Assembly: GCF_017743865.1 (NCBI RefSeq)
Contig: NZ_JAGHRJ010000013.1
Coordinates: 1-64,000, forward strand
Direction of reading: 5' to 3'
Origin: Labrenzia sp. R4_2
GTDB lineage: Bacteria; Pseudomonadota; Alphaproteobacteria; Rhizobiales; Stappiaceae
DNA: 64,000 nt
Position numbers and translations under genes: made by a program. Below, piece after piece: positions 54,286 through 64,000 of this stretch (positions within the stretch are counted from its first letter, which is position 1; every line of letters starts with the position of its first letter). The notes under the pieces are model-generated. The model made no database searches. It was not told the origin of the DNA and saw nothing but the letters and a program-made list of their open reading frames with translations.

Positions 54286-56235
54286 ATGCGATTTGAGCCG
54301 CGCCTTCTTGATGAAATTCGAGCCCGATTGCCGCTTTCGGAAATCGTGGCGCGGCGGGTGACGTGGGATCGCCGGAAGACCCAGGCGGGTAAGGGCGACT
54401 ATTGGGCATGCTGTCCGTTTCACCAGGAAAAGAGCCCGAGTTTTCACGTTGATGACCGCCGTAACCGTTACAAGTGCTTTGGGTGTGGGGCTTCTGGGGA
54501 TCATTTCAAGTTTATCACCGAAACTGAGGGGCTGAGTTTTCCGGAAGCTGTTGAGCGTTTGGCCGATCAGGCGGGCGTCGCCTTGCCTGCCCCTGATCCG
54601 CAAGCTGCCCGCCGTGAACAGAAGCGGGCAAGTCTTGCTGATATCTGTGAAATGGCCGCTCAGTTTTTTGAGGCTCAGTTCAAGGGACCGCGCGGCGACG
54701 GCGCGCGGGCCTATGTGCAAAAACGAGGGCTAACGCCCGAAACCCTGCGCGAGTTCCGCTTCGGCTTTGCCCCCGACAGCCGGGACGCCTTGAAGTCGCA
54801 CCTCAAGGGCCGCGGGGTTGAAGAGCCTGCGATGATCGAGGCTGGTTTGTTGATCAAGCCCGATGACGCGCGCCCATCCTATGACCGGTTTCGTGGCCGG
54901 CTTATGATCCCGATCCAGGATGACCGTGGCCGGGTGGTGGCATTTGGCGGCAGAACCATGTTGCCGGATGGGCAGCCCAAATACCTCAACTCGCCGGAAA
55001 CGCCGCTTTTTCATAAGGGGACAATGCTGTTCAACGCCCACAGGGCACGGGAACCTGCGTTCAAATCCGGCCAAGCGCTTGTTGTTGAGGGCTACATGGA
55101 TGCGATTGCCCTGTATCAAGCAGGCATTCGTCATGTGGTCGCCTCGCTCGGAACGGCTTTTACAGAGGATCAGATCCTGCGTCTGTGGCGTTTTGCGCCC
55201 GAACCCATGGTCTGTTTTGACGGGGATGCCGCCGGGATATCAGCAGCGCACCGCGCGATTGATCGGATCTTTCCGGTTCTCAAAAGCGGTTACTCGTTCC
55301 AGTTCAACTTCCTGCCGGACGGTATGGACCCGGATGACTTGGTCAAACAGCGCGGAGTTGAAGGCTTTTGGGCCGAGGCTGAAAAGTCCCGAAACCTGTT
55401 TGATGTTGTTTGGGATCGGGAGATCTCCGTTGCACGGTTGGATACGCCGGAGCGCAAGGCGGCTTTGGAAAAACGGTTTGATGATCTGATTGGCACCATC
55501 CGGGACGATCGGGTCAAACGGCGTTACCAGCTTGACCTGAAGTTCAAGCTTTCAAATCTCTTTTTCGAGCTCTCCCGCAAGGACCGGAAGGGCGGAAAGA
55601 AGCCAGGCGCAGACCCGTCCGCCAACGTTATCGGTCTCGCGCGCGAACGGGTTGCTGTTAGTGATGACTTTGGGACAGAGCGGCTTGTTTTGGGCCTTTG
55701 TATGCGGTTCCCGGATTTGCTTGATCGCAACTTCGAGCGTGTCTCTGGCCTGCCTCTGGTCAATGAACTGCACATTGGTGTCCGCGATGCGCTTTGCCGC
55801 ATCGTAGATGATCTAGAAACCGCAGCCATTTCCGATTTGATCGCGTCGTTTGATGATCCACTGCGCGACGTGATGCACGAGATGGTGCTTGAGACCATTG
55901 GCCTTCAAGAACAAAAACAGGCCGAGTTTTATGCACTCAATCATCGTTTCCCGTTACTGAAAGCCAACCCGCCCGAAGACTTTGTCGAGGCGGCGTTCTT
56001 GCACTTCCTTGACGTCTTGGAATTGAACGCACTGGAAGAAGAGTTGCAATCTGAGCTCAATGCTGCGGATGATCAGATCGACGAGCTTGCGTGGCAGCGG
56101 ATACAGGCTTTGACGCAGGACCTCACCCGACGCCGGGAAGAGTGCGCTCGTGAGGAAGGGGAGCTGGCCGAAAGAGCCAAGAAAATCCGGTCTAACGGAG
56201 ATGCTGGGGGCGCAAGCCAAGTCGCGGCGGGATAA
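54286..56235 (+). CDS. dnaG: DNA primase DnaG
   Basis: Synthesises RNA primers for replication. The 649-residue product has an N-terminal zinc finger (CCPFHQEKSPSFHV ... YKCFGCGASGD), an RNA polymerase core with the TOPRIM acidic motif (LVVEGYMDAIAL, then VCFDGDAAGISAAHRA), and a helicase-binding C-terminal domain. The start at MRFEPRLLDEIRARLPL is the family start. Upstream of rpoD, part of the classical replication/transcription order. Confidence 0.96.
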   Translation: MRFEPRLLDEIRARLPLSEIVARRVTWDRRKTQAGKGDYWACCPFHQEKSPSFHVDDRRNRYKCFGCGASGDHFKFITETEGLSFPEAVERLADQAGVALPAPDPQAARREQKRASLADICEMAAQFFEAQFKGPRGDGARAYVQKRGLTPETLREFRFGFAPDSRDALKSHLKGRGVEEPAMIEAGLLIKPDDARPSYDRFRGRLMIPIQDDRGRVVAFGGRTMLPDGQPKYLNSPETPLFHKGTMLFNAHRAREPAFKSGQALVVEGYMDAIALYQAGIRHVVASLGTAFTEDQILRLWRFAPEPMVCFDGDAAGISAAHRAIDRIFPVLKSGYSFQFNFLPDGMDPDDLVKQRGVEGFWAEAEKSRNLFDVVWDREISVARLDTPERKAALEKRFDDLIGTIRDDRVKRRYQLDLKFKLSNLFFELSRKDRKGGKKPGADPSANVIGLARERVAVSDDFGTERLVLGLCMRFPDLLDRNFERVSGLPLVNELHIGVRDALCRIVDDLETAAISDLIASFDDPLRDVMHEMVLETIGLQEQKQAEFYALNHRFPLLKANPPEDFVEAAFLHFLDVLELNALEEELQSELNAADDQIDELAWQRIQALTQDLTRRREECAREEGELAERAKKIRSNGDAGGASQVAAG

Positions 56236-56685
56236 CGTTTTTTCTGACGTTTGCCATCGGCTCCGGGTTTTGGTCCGGAAAAGCGCACAAAATGCAGCGG
56301 AAAATACCGAAAACTTATTGACCACTGCCGAATCACACTTGCGAATCGTGCGCGTCGAGCTAAATAGAGGTTTTGCAGCCTTCGCGAGCCTCAGCCTTCA
56401 AGCTGCTGACGGCCAATAGTCAGAACAAAGCTGCAAGCCGCTGAAACAGAAAAACGCGAACGCACGTGCGGTCGCGAAACCGGGTACTGCGTGCATTGTC
56501 GATGCAATTAATGACATTGTCGATAAGTGAGCAGTTAATTGGGACTTAAGGGACACGGCTTACAACCTGCAGAACAAGTTGATTCGTCTGGCAGCCGCCG
56601 CAGCAGTGCTGGCGCGCCGGGAATGCGGGTTTGAGCCAAACAGGGCGCGGCGCGGCCGATCCAAGGCCGTGAATTGGAGCACGAT
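56236..56685. other. Intergenic region between dnaG and rpoD
   Basis: These 450 bases hold the rpoD promoter region. I see no gene. Two direct repeats of CATTGTCGAT (56494-56503 and 56515-56524) start 21 bases apart, two helical turns, and could be a tandem regulator site. CGCACGTGCG at 56461-56470 is palindromic. Confidence 0.45.
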
Positions 56686-58689
56686 ATGGTAGCCAAAGCG
56701 ACACAAGCTGACGACAATCAAGAACAGGGCGCGGACAATGCCGATGGCCCGTTGCTGGATTTGTCGGATGCTGCTGTCAAAAAGATGATCAAGGCCGCGA
56801 AAAAACGCGGCTATGTGACATACGATGAACTCAACGAAGTTCTTCCGTCTGATCAAAATTCTTCGGAAAAGATCGAAGACATTATGTCGATGTTCTCGGA
56901 CATGGGCATCAATGTGATCGAGGCCGAAGAAGCGGAAGACGGACCGGAAGAGGTTGACGGCGGCGAGCTGGTTGCAGCCAAATCCTCCGCAGTTGCTAAA
57001 ACAACGACAGGTAAGGAACCTGCGGACCGGACAGATGACCCGGTTCGCATGTACCTGCGTGAAATGGGCTCTGTTGAGCTTTTGTCACGCGAAGGCGAGA
57101 TCGCGATTGCCAAGCGGATCGAAGCTGGCCGTGAGGCGATGATCGCTGGCCTCTGCGAGAGCCCGCTCACGTTCCAGGCAATTATCATCTGGCGTGACGA
57201 ACTCAATGAAGCGCAGGTTCTCCTGCGTGACATCATCGATCTGGAAGCCACATACGCTGGCCCGGATGCCAAAGCCGGGCCGACTGGCGACAATGATGAT
57301 GATCCGGATGCGGAAGATAGCGAGGGTGGTTCTGAGAACCAGGCTGGCGGCCCGTCCGAAAACACAGAAAACGAAGATGGCGAAGGCGACGGTGAGGACG
57401 ACGACGACGAGTTCGAGTCCAACGTTTCGCTCTCTGCGATGGAAGCTGAGCTGAAGCCGCAGGTTCTCGAAACTTTCGACCGCATCGCGGATGACTACAA
57501 AAAGCTGCGCCGTCTGCAGGACCAACTTGTCGAGAACAAGCTGGCCAACAAGACCCTGTCTCCAAGTCAGGAGCGCCGCTACAAGAAGCTGAAAGAAGAC
57601 ATCGTCGTCGACGTGAAGAGCCTGTCGCTCAACCAGAACCGCATCGACGCTCTGGTCGCTCAGCTCTACGACATCAACAAGCGCTTGATGGGCTACGAAG
57701 GCCGTCTTCTGCGTCTGGCGGACAGCTACAATGTCGACCGTCAGGACTTCCTGAAGCAATACCAGGGCGCGGAGCTTGATCCGAACTGGTTGCGCAAGGT
57801 TGCAAACCTTTCGACCCGCGGCTGGAAGAACTTCATCGCCAAGGAGAAGGAAAACGTCCGCGAGCTGCGTCACGAAATCCAGACCCTGGCAACCGAGACG
57901 GGCCTTGAGATCACCGAGTTCCGCCGCATTGTTGCGATGGTGCAAAAGGGTGAGCGCGAAGCGCGGATCGCCAAGAAGGAAATGGTCGAAGCGAACCTGC
58001 GCCTCGTTATTTCCATTGCGAAGAAATACACCAACCGAGGTCTGCAGTTCCTGGATCTTATCCAGGAAGGCAACATTGGCCTCATGAAGGCGGTCGACAA
58101 GTTCGAATACCGCCGCGGTTATAAGTTCTCGACCTATGCGACCTGGTGGATCCGGCAGGCTATCACGCGTTCGATTGCCGACCAGGCCCGGACGATCCGT
58201 ATTCCGGTGCACATGATCGAGACGATCAACAAGATCGTTCGGACATCGCGCCAGATGCTCCACGAGATCGGCCGTGAGCCGACGCCGGAAGAGTTGGCTG
58301 AAAAGCTTCAGATGCCGCTGGAAAAAGTCCGGAAGGTTCTGAAAATTGCCAAGGAGCCGATCTCGCTCGAAACACCGATTGGTGACGAGGAAGATTCGCA
58401 TCTCGGCGACTTCATCGAGGACAAGAACGCTGTTCTACCAATTGATGCAGCGATCCAGTCGAACCTGCGTGAAACCACGACCCGCGTTCTGGCGTCCCTC
58501 ACGCCGCGTGAAGAACGCGTCCTTCGGATGCGGTTTGGCATCGGCATGAACACCGACCACACGTTGGAAGAGGTCGGGCAGCAGTTCTCGGTGACCCGTG
58601 AACGTATCCGTCAGATCGAGGCCAAGGCGCTCCGGAAGCTGAAGCACCCGAGCCGGTCTCGTAAGCTGCGGTCGTTCCTCGACAGCTGA
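56686..58689 (+). CDS. rpoD: RNA polymerase sigma factor RpoD (sigma-70)
   Basis: The 667-residue principal sigma factor has region 1.1, an acidic insert of about 40 residues in the non-conserved region (DNDDDPDAEDSE ... GEDDDDEFE), region 2 (RRGYKFSTYATWWIRQAITRSIADQARTIR), region 3 and region 4 (TLEEVGQQFSVTRERIRQIE). The ATG at 56686 is preceded by GGAG; a TTG four codons upstream opens the frame. It is closed by its own terminator. Confidence 0.97.
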   Translation: MVAKATQADDNQEQGADNADGPLLDLSDAAVKKMIKAAKKRGYVTYDELNEVLPSDQNSSEKIEDIMSMFSDMGINVIEAEEAEDGPEEVDGGELVAAKSSAVAKTTTGKEPADRTDDPVRMYLREMGSVELLSREGEIAIAKRIEAGREAMIAGLCESPLTFQAIIIWRDELNEAQVLLRDIIDLEATYAGPDAKAGPTGDNDDDPDAEDSEGGSENQAGGPSENTENEDGEGDGEDDDDEFESNVSLSAMEAELKPQVLETFDRIADDYKKLRRLQDQLVENKLANKTLSPSQERRYKKLKEDIVVDVKSLSLNQNRIDALVAQLYDINKRLMGYEGRLLRLADSYNVDRQDFLKQYQGAELDPNWLRKVANLSTRGWKNFIAKEKENVRELRHEIQTLATETGLEITEFRRIVAMVQKGEREARIAKKEMVEANLRLVISIAKKYTNRGLQFLDLIQEGNIGLMKAVDKFEYRRGYKFSTYATWWIRQAITRSIADQARTIRIPVHMIETINKIVRTSRQMLHEIGREPTPEELAEKLQMPLEKVRKVLKIAKEPISLETPIGDEEDSHLGDFIEDKNAVLPIDAAIQSNLRETTTRVLASLTPREERVLRMRFGIGMNTDHTLEEVGQQFSVTRERIRQIEAKALRKLKHPSRSRKLRSFLDS

Positions 58690-58712
58690 TCGACCTTCGC
58701 GATAACTTGATG

Positions 58713-58743
58713 AAAACCCGGCACATTTCTGCCGGGTTTTTTG
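58713..58743 (+). terminator. Terminator of rpoD
   Basis: A 10-bp stem (AAAACCCGGC / GCCGGGTTTT, loop of eight) is followed by a T-run, 23 bases past the stop. Confidence 0.88.
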
Positions 58744-58798
58744 ATAAGAAGCGAAAGATTGAGCGCGCCCGTTTGCCGGGCAGGGCAAGGCGAACCGT

Positions 58799-60160
<1,362 letters not shown>

Positions 60161-60186
60161 TTTTCGGACGAAACGAGTTTGAGGTG

Positions 60187-60921
60187 TCAGTTGATCAGAT
60201 AGTATTCTTCAAGGATGGCATCAAAAACGCCGGTCTCTTTGACTTTCTCCAGCCCGCGCTGAAATTCTTCGACAAGCTTTGGATCCGTGTCTTTCTGAAA
60301 AGCCATATAAGCGTAACCGCTCAGCTCTTGAATAGGCAGGGCACGGCGGATCTTTCTTGGATCCACATCCTCAAGTTCGATGAGTTCCTTGATGACAGCG
60401 TCATCAATGATCATCAGGTCTATGCGTTTTAGCATCAATTTGCGGAGGTTCAGCCTGTCGTTTTCAACGGAAGACAGATTGGTAAAACCATTGGCTTGAA
60501 GAAACTCGCCTTTCGCGTCGCCAAAATAGACACCGATCCTTAGAGGCCGTGCATCTTCAAGGGATGTAAGCTTTGGGGCCTTGTCATGGACCAGTTGATA
60601 GAGAGAAACTCCATAAGGTGCGATCTGGCCAACCCAGGCAAATTTGTCCTCACGTTCTGGAGTTCTGAGGATCGAGTAGATCAAAGTTCCAGGCGTCTGC
60701 AATGCCATCTGATAGCTGCGCGCCCAAGGCAAGAACTGGATCGGAGCAGCGCGGCCCGTTTCTTTCAAGACAGCCTCGACCACTTCTGTCCCAATGCCTT
60801 TCGGAACGCCATCATCCAGGTAGTTGAACGGCGGCAGATGCTCTGTGACGATTTCGAGCGTTTCCGCTTTGGCGGTAAACGCGAATGAGATGCACAGCGC
60901 AGCTAGGAATGCCAGTTTCAA
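60187..60921 (-). CDS. Orphan family-3 solute-binding protein, copy 1
   Basis: The 244-residue precursor has a signal peptide (LAFLAALCISFAFTAKA) and the SBP_bac_3 fold (EIVTEHLPPFNYLDDG, WARSYQMALQTPGTLIYSI, RIGVYFGDAKGEFLQANG, KRIDLMIIDD). No ABC permease or ATPase lies near. Similar orphans near the TonB/DUF930 region are not known to me. The TTG start is supported by GGAG eight bases upstream. It is about half identical by eye to the next gene, which is a tandem duplicate. Confidence 0.8.
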   Translation of the reverse strand: MKLAFLAALCISFAFTAKAETLEIVTEHLPPFNYLDDGVPKGIGTEVVEAVLKETGRAAPIQFLPWARSYQMALQTPGTLIYSILRTPEREDKFAWVGQIAPYGVSLYQLVHDKAPKLTSLEDARPLRIGVYFGDAKGEFLQANGFTNLSSVENDRLNLRKLMLKRIDLMIIDDAVIKELIELEDVDPRKIRRALPIQELSGYAYMAFQKDTDPKLVEEFQRGLEKVKETGVFDAILEEYYLIN

Positions 60922-61099
60922 GATACGCTCCGAGTGGTTTTACAGCTTCGAAGAATACACGAGGATATCCAACACGCCACAATAAGTGCAGGCAAGAGAG
61001 ATTGCACAGCCGGTTGAAAGTGACAAAGGCAATGCCGCCAGCATGGGTGGACGAACCGAGTATTGCCGGTCGCCAGAGATTTGGTCGAGTCGAGCCAGC

Positions 61100-61849
61100 T
61101 CAATTGATCAGAAGGTATTGGTTCAGGATCTGTTTGTACTGTCCGTTTTCCTTGATGAGTTCAAGGCCGCGCTGCACAGACATCACAAGATCAGGATCCG
61201 TTTCCTTGTGAAAGGCCATATAGAGGTGCCCGCTGACTTCGTCGATTCCCAGCGTCCTGCGGACTTTGTTTGAGGCAATGCCTTCTTCCGCGAGGAGGGG
61301 GCCAATCACACTGTCATCGATCGCAATAAGATCGATGCGCCCCAGCATCAGCTTGCGCAGGTTTAGATGATCATCTTCGGTTGTTTGCAGATTTTGAAAG
61401 CCGTTTTTTCGCAAAACGGCCTCCTTGGCATCGCCCCGGTAGACACCAACCTGTAACAATCTGGCATCACTTAGCTGGGTTAATTTGATCACCGGTTGGT
61501 CCGCGCGTTGATACAAAGACGCACCGAAGGGCGCGATTTCTCCGACCCAGGCAAACAACGCCTCGCGTTCCGCCGTTCTTGCGATGGAATAGACCAGTGT
61601 GTTGGGTTTCGTTAAAGCGATCTGGTAGGCCCGGGCCCAAGGCATGAATCTGATTTCGGACGTATGTCCGGCAGCATCCAAGGCAGCTTGTACGACCTCT
61701 GTCGACATGCCGCGCGCTTCGCCGTCTTCCAGGTAGTTATACGGGGGCAGGTGTTCGGTGACGATCGTGATGTGCTCTGCCTTTGCCGGCAGTGCGATTA
61801 ACGCCAACAGGATCAATAAAGCAAAAACTCTCAACGCTTTAATTGTCAT
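61100..61849 (-). CDS. Orphan family-3 solute-binding protein, copy 2
   Basis: The 249-residue precursor has a signal peptide (ALRVFALLILLALIALPAKA) and the same fold and motifs as copy 1 (ITIVTEHLPPYNYLEDG, WARAYQIALTKPNTLVYSI, GVYRGDAKEAVLRKNG, GRIDLIAIDD). Shared EHLPP[FY]NYL, PWAR[SA]YQ[MI]AL and YLIN termini show gene duplication. With no transporter adjacent it may serve as a ligand sensor, for example for a chemoreceptor, or use a distant permease. Confidence 0.8.
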   Translation of the reverse strand: MTIKALRVFALLILLALIALPAKAEHITIVTEHLPPYNYLEDGEARGMSTEVVQAALDAAGHTSEIRFMPWARAYQIALTKPNTLVYSIARTAEREALFAWVGEIAPFGASLYQRADQPVIKLTQLSDARLLQVGVYRGDAKEAVLRKNGFQNLQTTEDDHLNLRKLMLGRIDLIAIDDSVIGPLLAEEGIASNKVRRTLGIDEVSGHLYMAFHKETDPDLVMSVQRGLELIKENGQYKQILNQYLLIN

Positions 61850-62158
61850 GGTGTTTATCTTTTTGTCTCACCTCTTCTTTCCTAGGGTAAATTGGATTTG
61901 TAATCAAATACTAAAAAGTAATTCAAAATATATTGCTTGTATTTTGTTTGTGTGCAACTTTTGAATTGTGGTGTATTGTGCAGCAGGCTGGCCCCTCTGA
62001 TCCGAGGGCTATCGCTTTGAAATATCGATCGCACCTTTAAACTGATTGTCATGATTTTGGTGAGGTTCCGTACACCAGGGCCGCTGTGCGGTCTTGTCCC
62101 CGGCAGCGTTGGACGGCACACTCCTTTCAACCAAACAACACCAACCTGTTGAGTTCCA
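61850..62158. other. AT-rich intergenic region, divergent promoters
   Basis: About 309 bases between the binding protein and the NTF2-like gene. The part 61900-61980 is AT-rich. A weak hairpin (CCCTC/GAGGG near 61993-62009) is the only structure. No gene seen. Confidence 0.4.
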
Positions 62159-62587
62159 ATGCCAAACAAGCAATCGCGTTTTCTAATCGACACGTATTTC
62201 GCTGCATTCAATGCCGGTGACACCAAGAAGATGGAAAGCTTGGTCGCCGAGGATCTGATCCATGATGTCAATCAGGGTGAGCGACGGCTGGGCAAGGACG
62301 CCTTTTGGTCGTTCAACGTTCATATGACTCGCTGCTATAAAGAACGCCTGACGGATATCGTTCTGTTTGTGAACGAGGAGGGCACACGAGCGGCTGCCGA
62401 ATTCATTGTTCACGGCACGTATATCGCGACCGATGAAGGGCTGCCGGAGGCCGACGGCCAGACCTATGCGCTTCCTGCCGGAAGTTTTTTTGAAATTCGC
62501 GGCGGCCAGATCGCTCGCATCACCACCTACTACAATCTCCAGGATTGGATTGCCCAAGTGGGAGGTGAGGCTAAGGAAGCCTCGTAA
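62159..62587 (+). CDS. NTF2-like / ketosteroid isomerase-related protein
   Basis: The 142-residue product has the SnoaL/NTF2-like fold signature: FLIDTYFAAFNAGDTKKMESLVAEDLIHDVNQGERRLGKDAF, then a beta-rich half (AAAEFIVHGTYIATDEGLPEADGQTY) and GGQIARITTYYNLQDWIAQV. This subgroup is annotated as ketosteroid isomerase-related; the substrate is unknown and the fold is used in many enzymes. Single gene, start ATG with no strong ribosome site. Confidence 0.75.
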   Translation: MPNKQSRFLIDTYFAAFNAGDTKKMESLVAEDLIHDVNQGERRLGKDAFWSFNVHMTRCYKERLTDIVLFVNEEGTRAAAEFIVHGTYIATDEGLPEADGQTYALPAGSFFEIRGGQIARITTYYNLQDWIAQVGGEAKEAS

Positions 62588-62707
62588 CATCAATCTCTGA
62601 TGTCTTCCACGTCGCAGGGTGTTTGCTGAACTGCAAACCGTAGGCTCGTGAGGCCGAACTATGTTTGCCGTTTGCCTGCGGACACCCTTGACTGATCTCA
62701 AAAAACT

Positions 62708-62731
62708 ATATAACTAGATTTGTAGTTATAT
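62708..62731. promoter_or_regulatory. ArsR operator (inverted repeat)
   Basis: ATATAACTA and TAGTTATAT are a perfect 9-bp inverted repeat spaced by six bases, 30 bases before the arsR start. Size, AT-richness and position fit an ArsR/SmtB operator over the promoter. Confidence 0.65.
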
Positions 62732-62760
62732 TGATTGCACTGACAGGGACGAGGTGTGTC

Positions 62761-63093
62761 ATGGTTCTGGAAGAAGCCGCGCAAGGCTTTGCGGCGCTGG
62801 GCTCTGAAGCCCGGCTGCAAGTGTTGTTGACCTTGGTCCGTGCGGGCCGTGACGGGTTGAGTGTCGGTGACATTCAAACCCGCACCGGCATGGCCGCGTC
62901 CACGCTGGCGCATCATCTGAAGTTTCTCGCATCTGCAGACCTGGTGGTTCAGGAGAAAGACGGCCGTTCGGTGATTAACCGTGCCGCTTTCGAGCGGCTG
63001 GAACTTCTGGCTGGATACATCTTGAAGGAATGCTGCGCGGAAGAGGGCAAGTCCTTCGTTCTTGGCGTTGAAAGGAAAGCGGCAAATGACTGA
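62761..63093 (+). CDS. arsR: ArsR family transcriptional regulator, C-terminal Cys pair
   Basis: The 110-residue winged-helix repressor has LSVGDIQTRTGMAASTLAHHLKFLASADLV as the HTH and a Cys pair at 91-92 (KECCAEEG) but no ELCVCDL site in the HTH. This is the pattern of A. ferrooxidans and Shewanella ArsR proteins, the latter selective for trivalent methylarsenite. GAGGTG precedes the ATG. It overlaps the arsP start by eight bases, so the two are one operon, controlled through the operator upstream. Confidence 0.85.
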   Translation: MVLEEAAQGFAALGSEARLQVLLTLVRAGRDGLSVGDIQTRTGMAASTLAHHLKFLASADLVVQEKDGRSVINRAAFERLELLAGYILKECCAEEGKSFVLGVERKAAND

Positions 63094-64000
63094 GACCGTA
63101 GACGTGGCGCAAAACACGAGCTGCTGCGCATCCGGCACTGATGGCCAAGGCGCGGCAAAACAAACTTGGTCCTTTAAGCGGTTTCCAGGGCGGGACTATA
63201 TCCTATCGCCCTGGGCAATCGTTGTGACCGTTCCAGTTCTGGTCTTGGTCCTCGACCAAGTTCAATTCATGTCGTTCGTGAGCTTTGCCATTCAGGCGTT
63301 CCTCGGCACTTTGCCCTATATCGCGTTCGCGGTCCTGTTGATTGCGTGGCTGAAAGCGGCCGGAGCAGAATCCTATGTGGGCAAAGCCTTTGAAGGGCGG
63401 GAAACTCAGGCAATCGTTCTGGCGGCTTTGTTTGGCGGGCTGGCTCCCTTCTGTTCCTGTGAAGTGATCCCGTTTATTGCCGGTCTGCTGGCGGTCGGTG
63501 CTCCGCTGTCTGCAATCATGGCATTCTGGCTGTCGTCGCCGCTGATAGATCCGCCAACGCTGTTGATTACAGCGGGTGCACTTGGCTGGGAGTTTGCCAT
63601 TGGCAAGGCGGTCTTCGCGGTGGCCCTTGGTTTATTTGGCGGCGCGTTGGTGGCATTTGCCATCCGCTCAGGCCTGTTTTCAGATCCGGTGCGTGTCGGA
63701 TCGTCCGTCTCTGGCTGTGGCTGTGGCACATCGCCAAAGACAGGCCGGCCAGTCTGGCAATTCTGGAAAGAGAGTGAGCGCACAAGTACGTTCGGAACCG
63801 AGCTCAAGGCAAATGCTTTGTTCCTCGTGAAGTGGCTGGCCCTGGCTTATGTGCTTGAGGCATTGCTGGTCACCTATGTGCCAGCGGACATGATTGCGCG
63901 TGTTGTTGGCGGTGAAGGTGTTGGCACCATTGTCATTTCCGCTTTGGTCGGTATGCCGGCCTACCTCAACAGCTATGTGGCTCCGCCGCTGCTTGCAGGT
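63086..64000 (+). CDS. arsP: ArsP-type organoarsenical permease (partial, 3' end outside)
   Basis: The first 305 residues of a permease of the PF03773 family are present and the frame is open to the window end. Membrane segments are seen at about 41-57, 66-90, 106-122 and beyond. PFCSCEVIPFIAGLL (Cys123, Cys125), LSSPLIDPPTL and a loop GCGCGT (211-215) are typical. ArsP exports trivalent methylarsenite and roxarsone-like compounds. The start ATG lies within the end of arsR. Cys pairs at the N-terminus (13-14) add possible arsenic ligands. The extent of the C-terminus is unknown. Confidence 0.82.
   Translation, partial: MTETVDVAQNTSCCASGTDGQGAAKQTWSFKRFPGRDYILSPWAIVVTVPVLVLVLDQVQFMSFVSFAIQAFLGTLPYIAFAVLLIAWLKAAGAESYVGKAFEGRETQAIVLAALFGGLAPFCSCEVIPFIAGLLAVGAPLSAIMAFWLSSPLIDPPTLLITAGALGWEFAIGKAVFAVALGLFGGALVAFAIRSGLFSDPVRVGSSVSGCGCGTSPKTGRPVWQFWKESERTSTFGTELKANALFLVKWLALAYVLEALLVTYVPADMIARVVGGEGVGTIVISALVGMPAYLNSYVAPPLLAG

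Noticed and set aside
57085..58401. A 438-codon minus-strand frame opposite rpoD
   Set aside because: Antisense shadow of rpoD; no ribosome site or motif.

Overview
The window reads as chromosomal DNA of an alphaproteobacterium of the order Hyphomicrobiales (Rhizobiales), most likely near the marine Roseibium/Labrenzia (Stappiaceae) group. The evidence is the gene order yqeY-dnaG-rpoD next to carA, the order carB-greA-(lrp)-trxB-lysR, families typical of the order (DUF1402, DUF1176, DUF3775, DUF930, ELM1-like, choline-sulfatase), a ClpS2-type adaptor, and palindromic repeats of the kind scattered through alphaproteobacterial genomes. The genus is inference from gene content. I see no rRNA, tRNA, CRISPR array, insertion sequence or integrase.

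Layout. 0-12 kb: glutathione S-transferase, secreted RNase T2, rlmJ with a coupled GNAT gene, a cold-shock-domain protein with a long Gly-rich region, DUF1176, a metallo-beta-lactamase-fold hydrolase, DUF1402, a coupled pair of chalcone-isomerase-like and MFS genes, and a chemoreceptor. 12-18 kb: clpS2, a crescentin-like coiled-coil protein, a trypsin-like protease with three DUF5648 repeats, cspA, a small basic protein, and about 1.3 kb of non-coding DNA with large hairpins and palindromic repeats. 18-30.6 kb: an unusually extended UvrB, an AT-richer HNH endonuclease that may be a modification-dependent restriction enzyme, choline-sulfatase with a BetI-like operator, a second large chemoreceptor, a SelT/W/H-like thioredoxin-fold protein, a choline-kinase-like phosphotransferase, DUF1624, and a run of very small proteins including one of 41 residues.

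30.6-46 kb: a PAS-like protein, aspartate aminotransferase, an EF-G-like GTPase lacking the catalytic His, a SpoIIAA-like protein, msrP, a 5TM-PAS-GGDEF-EAL c-di-GMP protein, a likely cuckoo/CcsR-type small RNA with an exact CCUCCUCCC loop, lysR and trxB, an ELM1-like protein and an Lrp regulator. 46-60 kb is the housekeeping core: greA, carB, an XRE and a MerR regulator lying between carB and carA, carA, yqeY, dnaG, rpoD and a TonB-like DUF930 protein with a 13-copy hexanucleotide repeat. 60-64 kb: two tandem orphan solute-binding proteins, an NTF2-like protein, and an arsR-arsP operon cut by the window end.

Themes are carbamoyl-phosphate/pyrimidine and arginine supply (carA, carB), replication and transcription (dnaG, rpoD, greA), redox repair (trxB, msrP, SelW-like, GST), choline sulfate use, signalling (two chemoreceptors, GGDEF-EAL) and organoarsenical resistance. 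The strongest items for follow-up are the CCUCCUCCC-loop RNA, the structured non-coding island upstream of uvrB, the EVE-like HNH protein, the crescentin-like filament candidate, the signal-less protease with DUF5648 repeats and the expandable Glu-Pro repeat.
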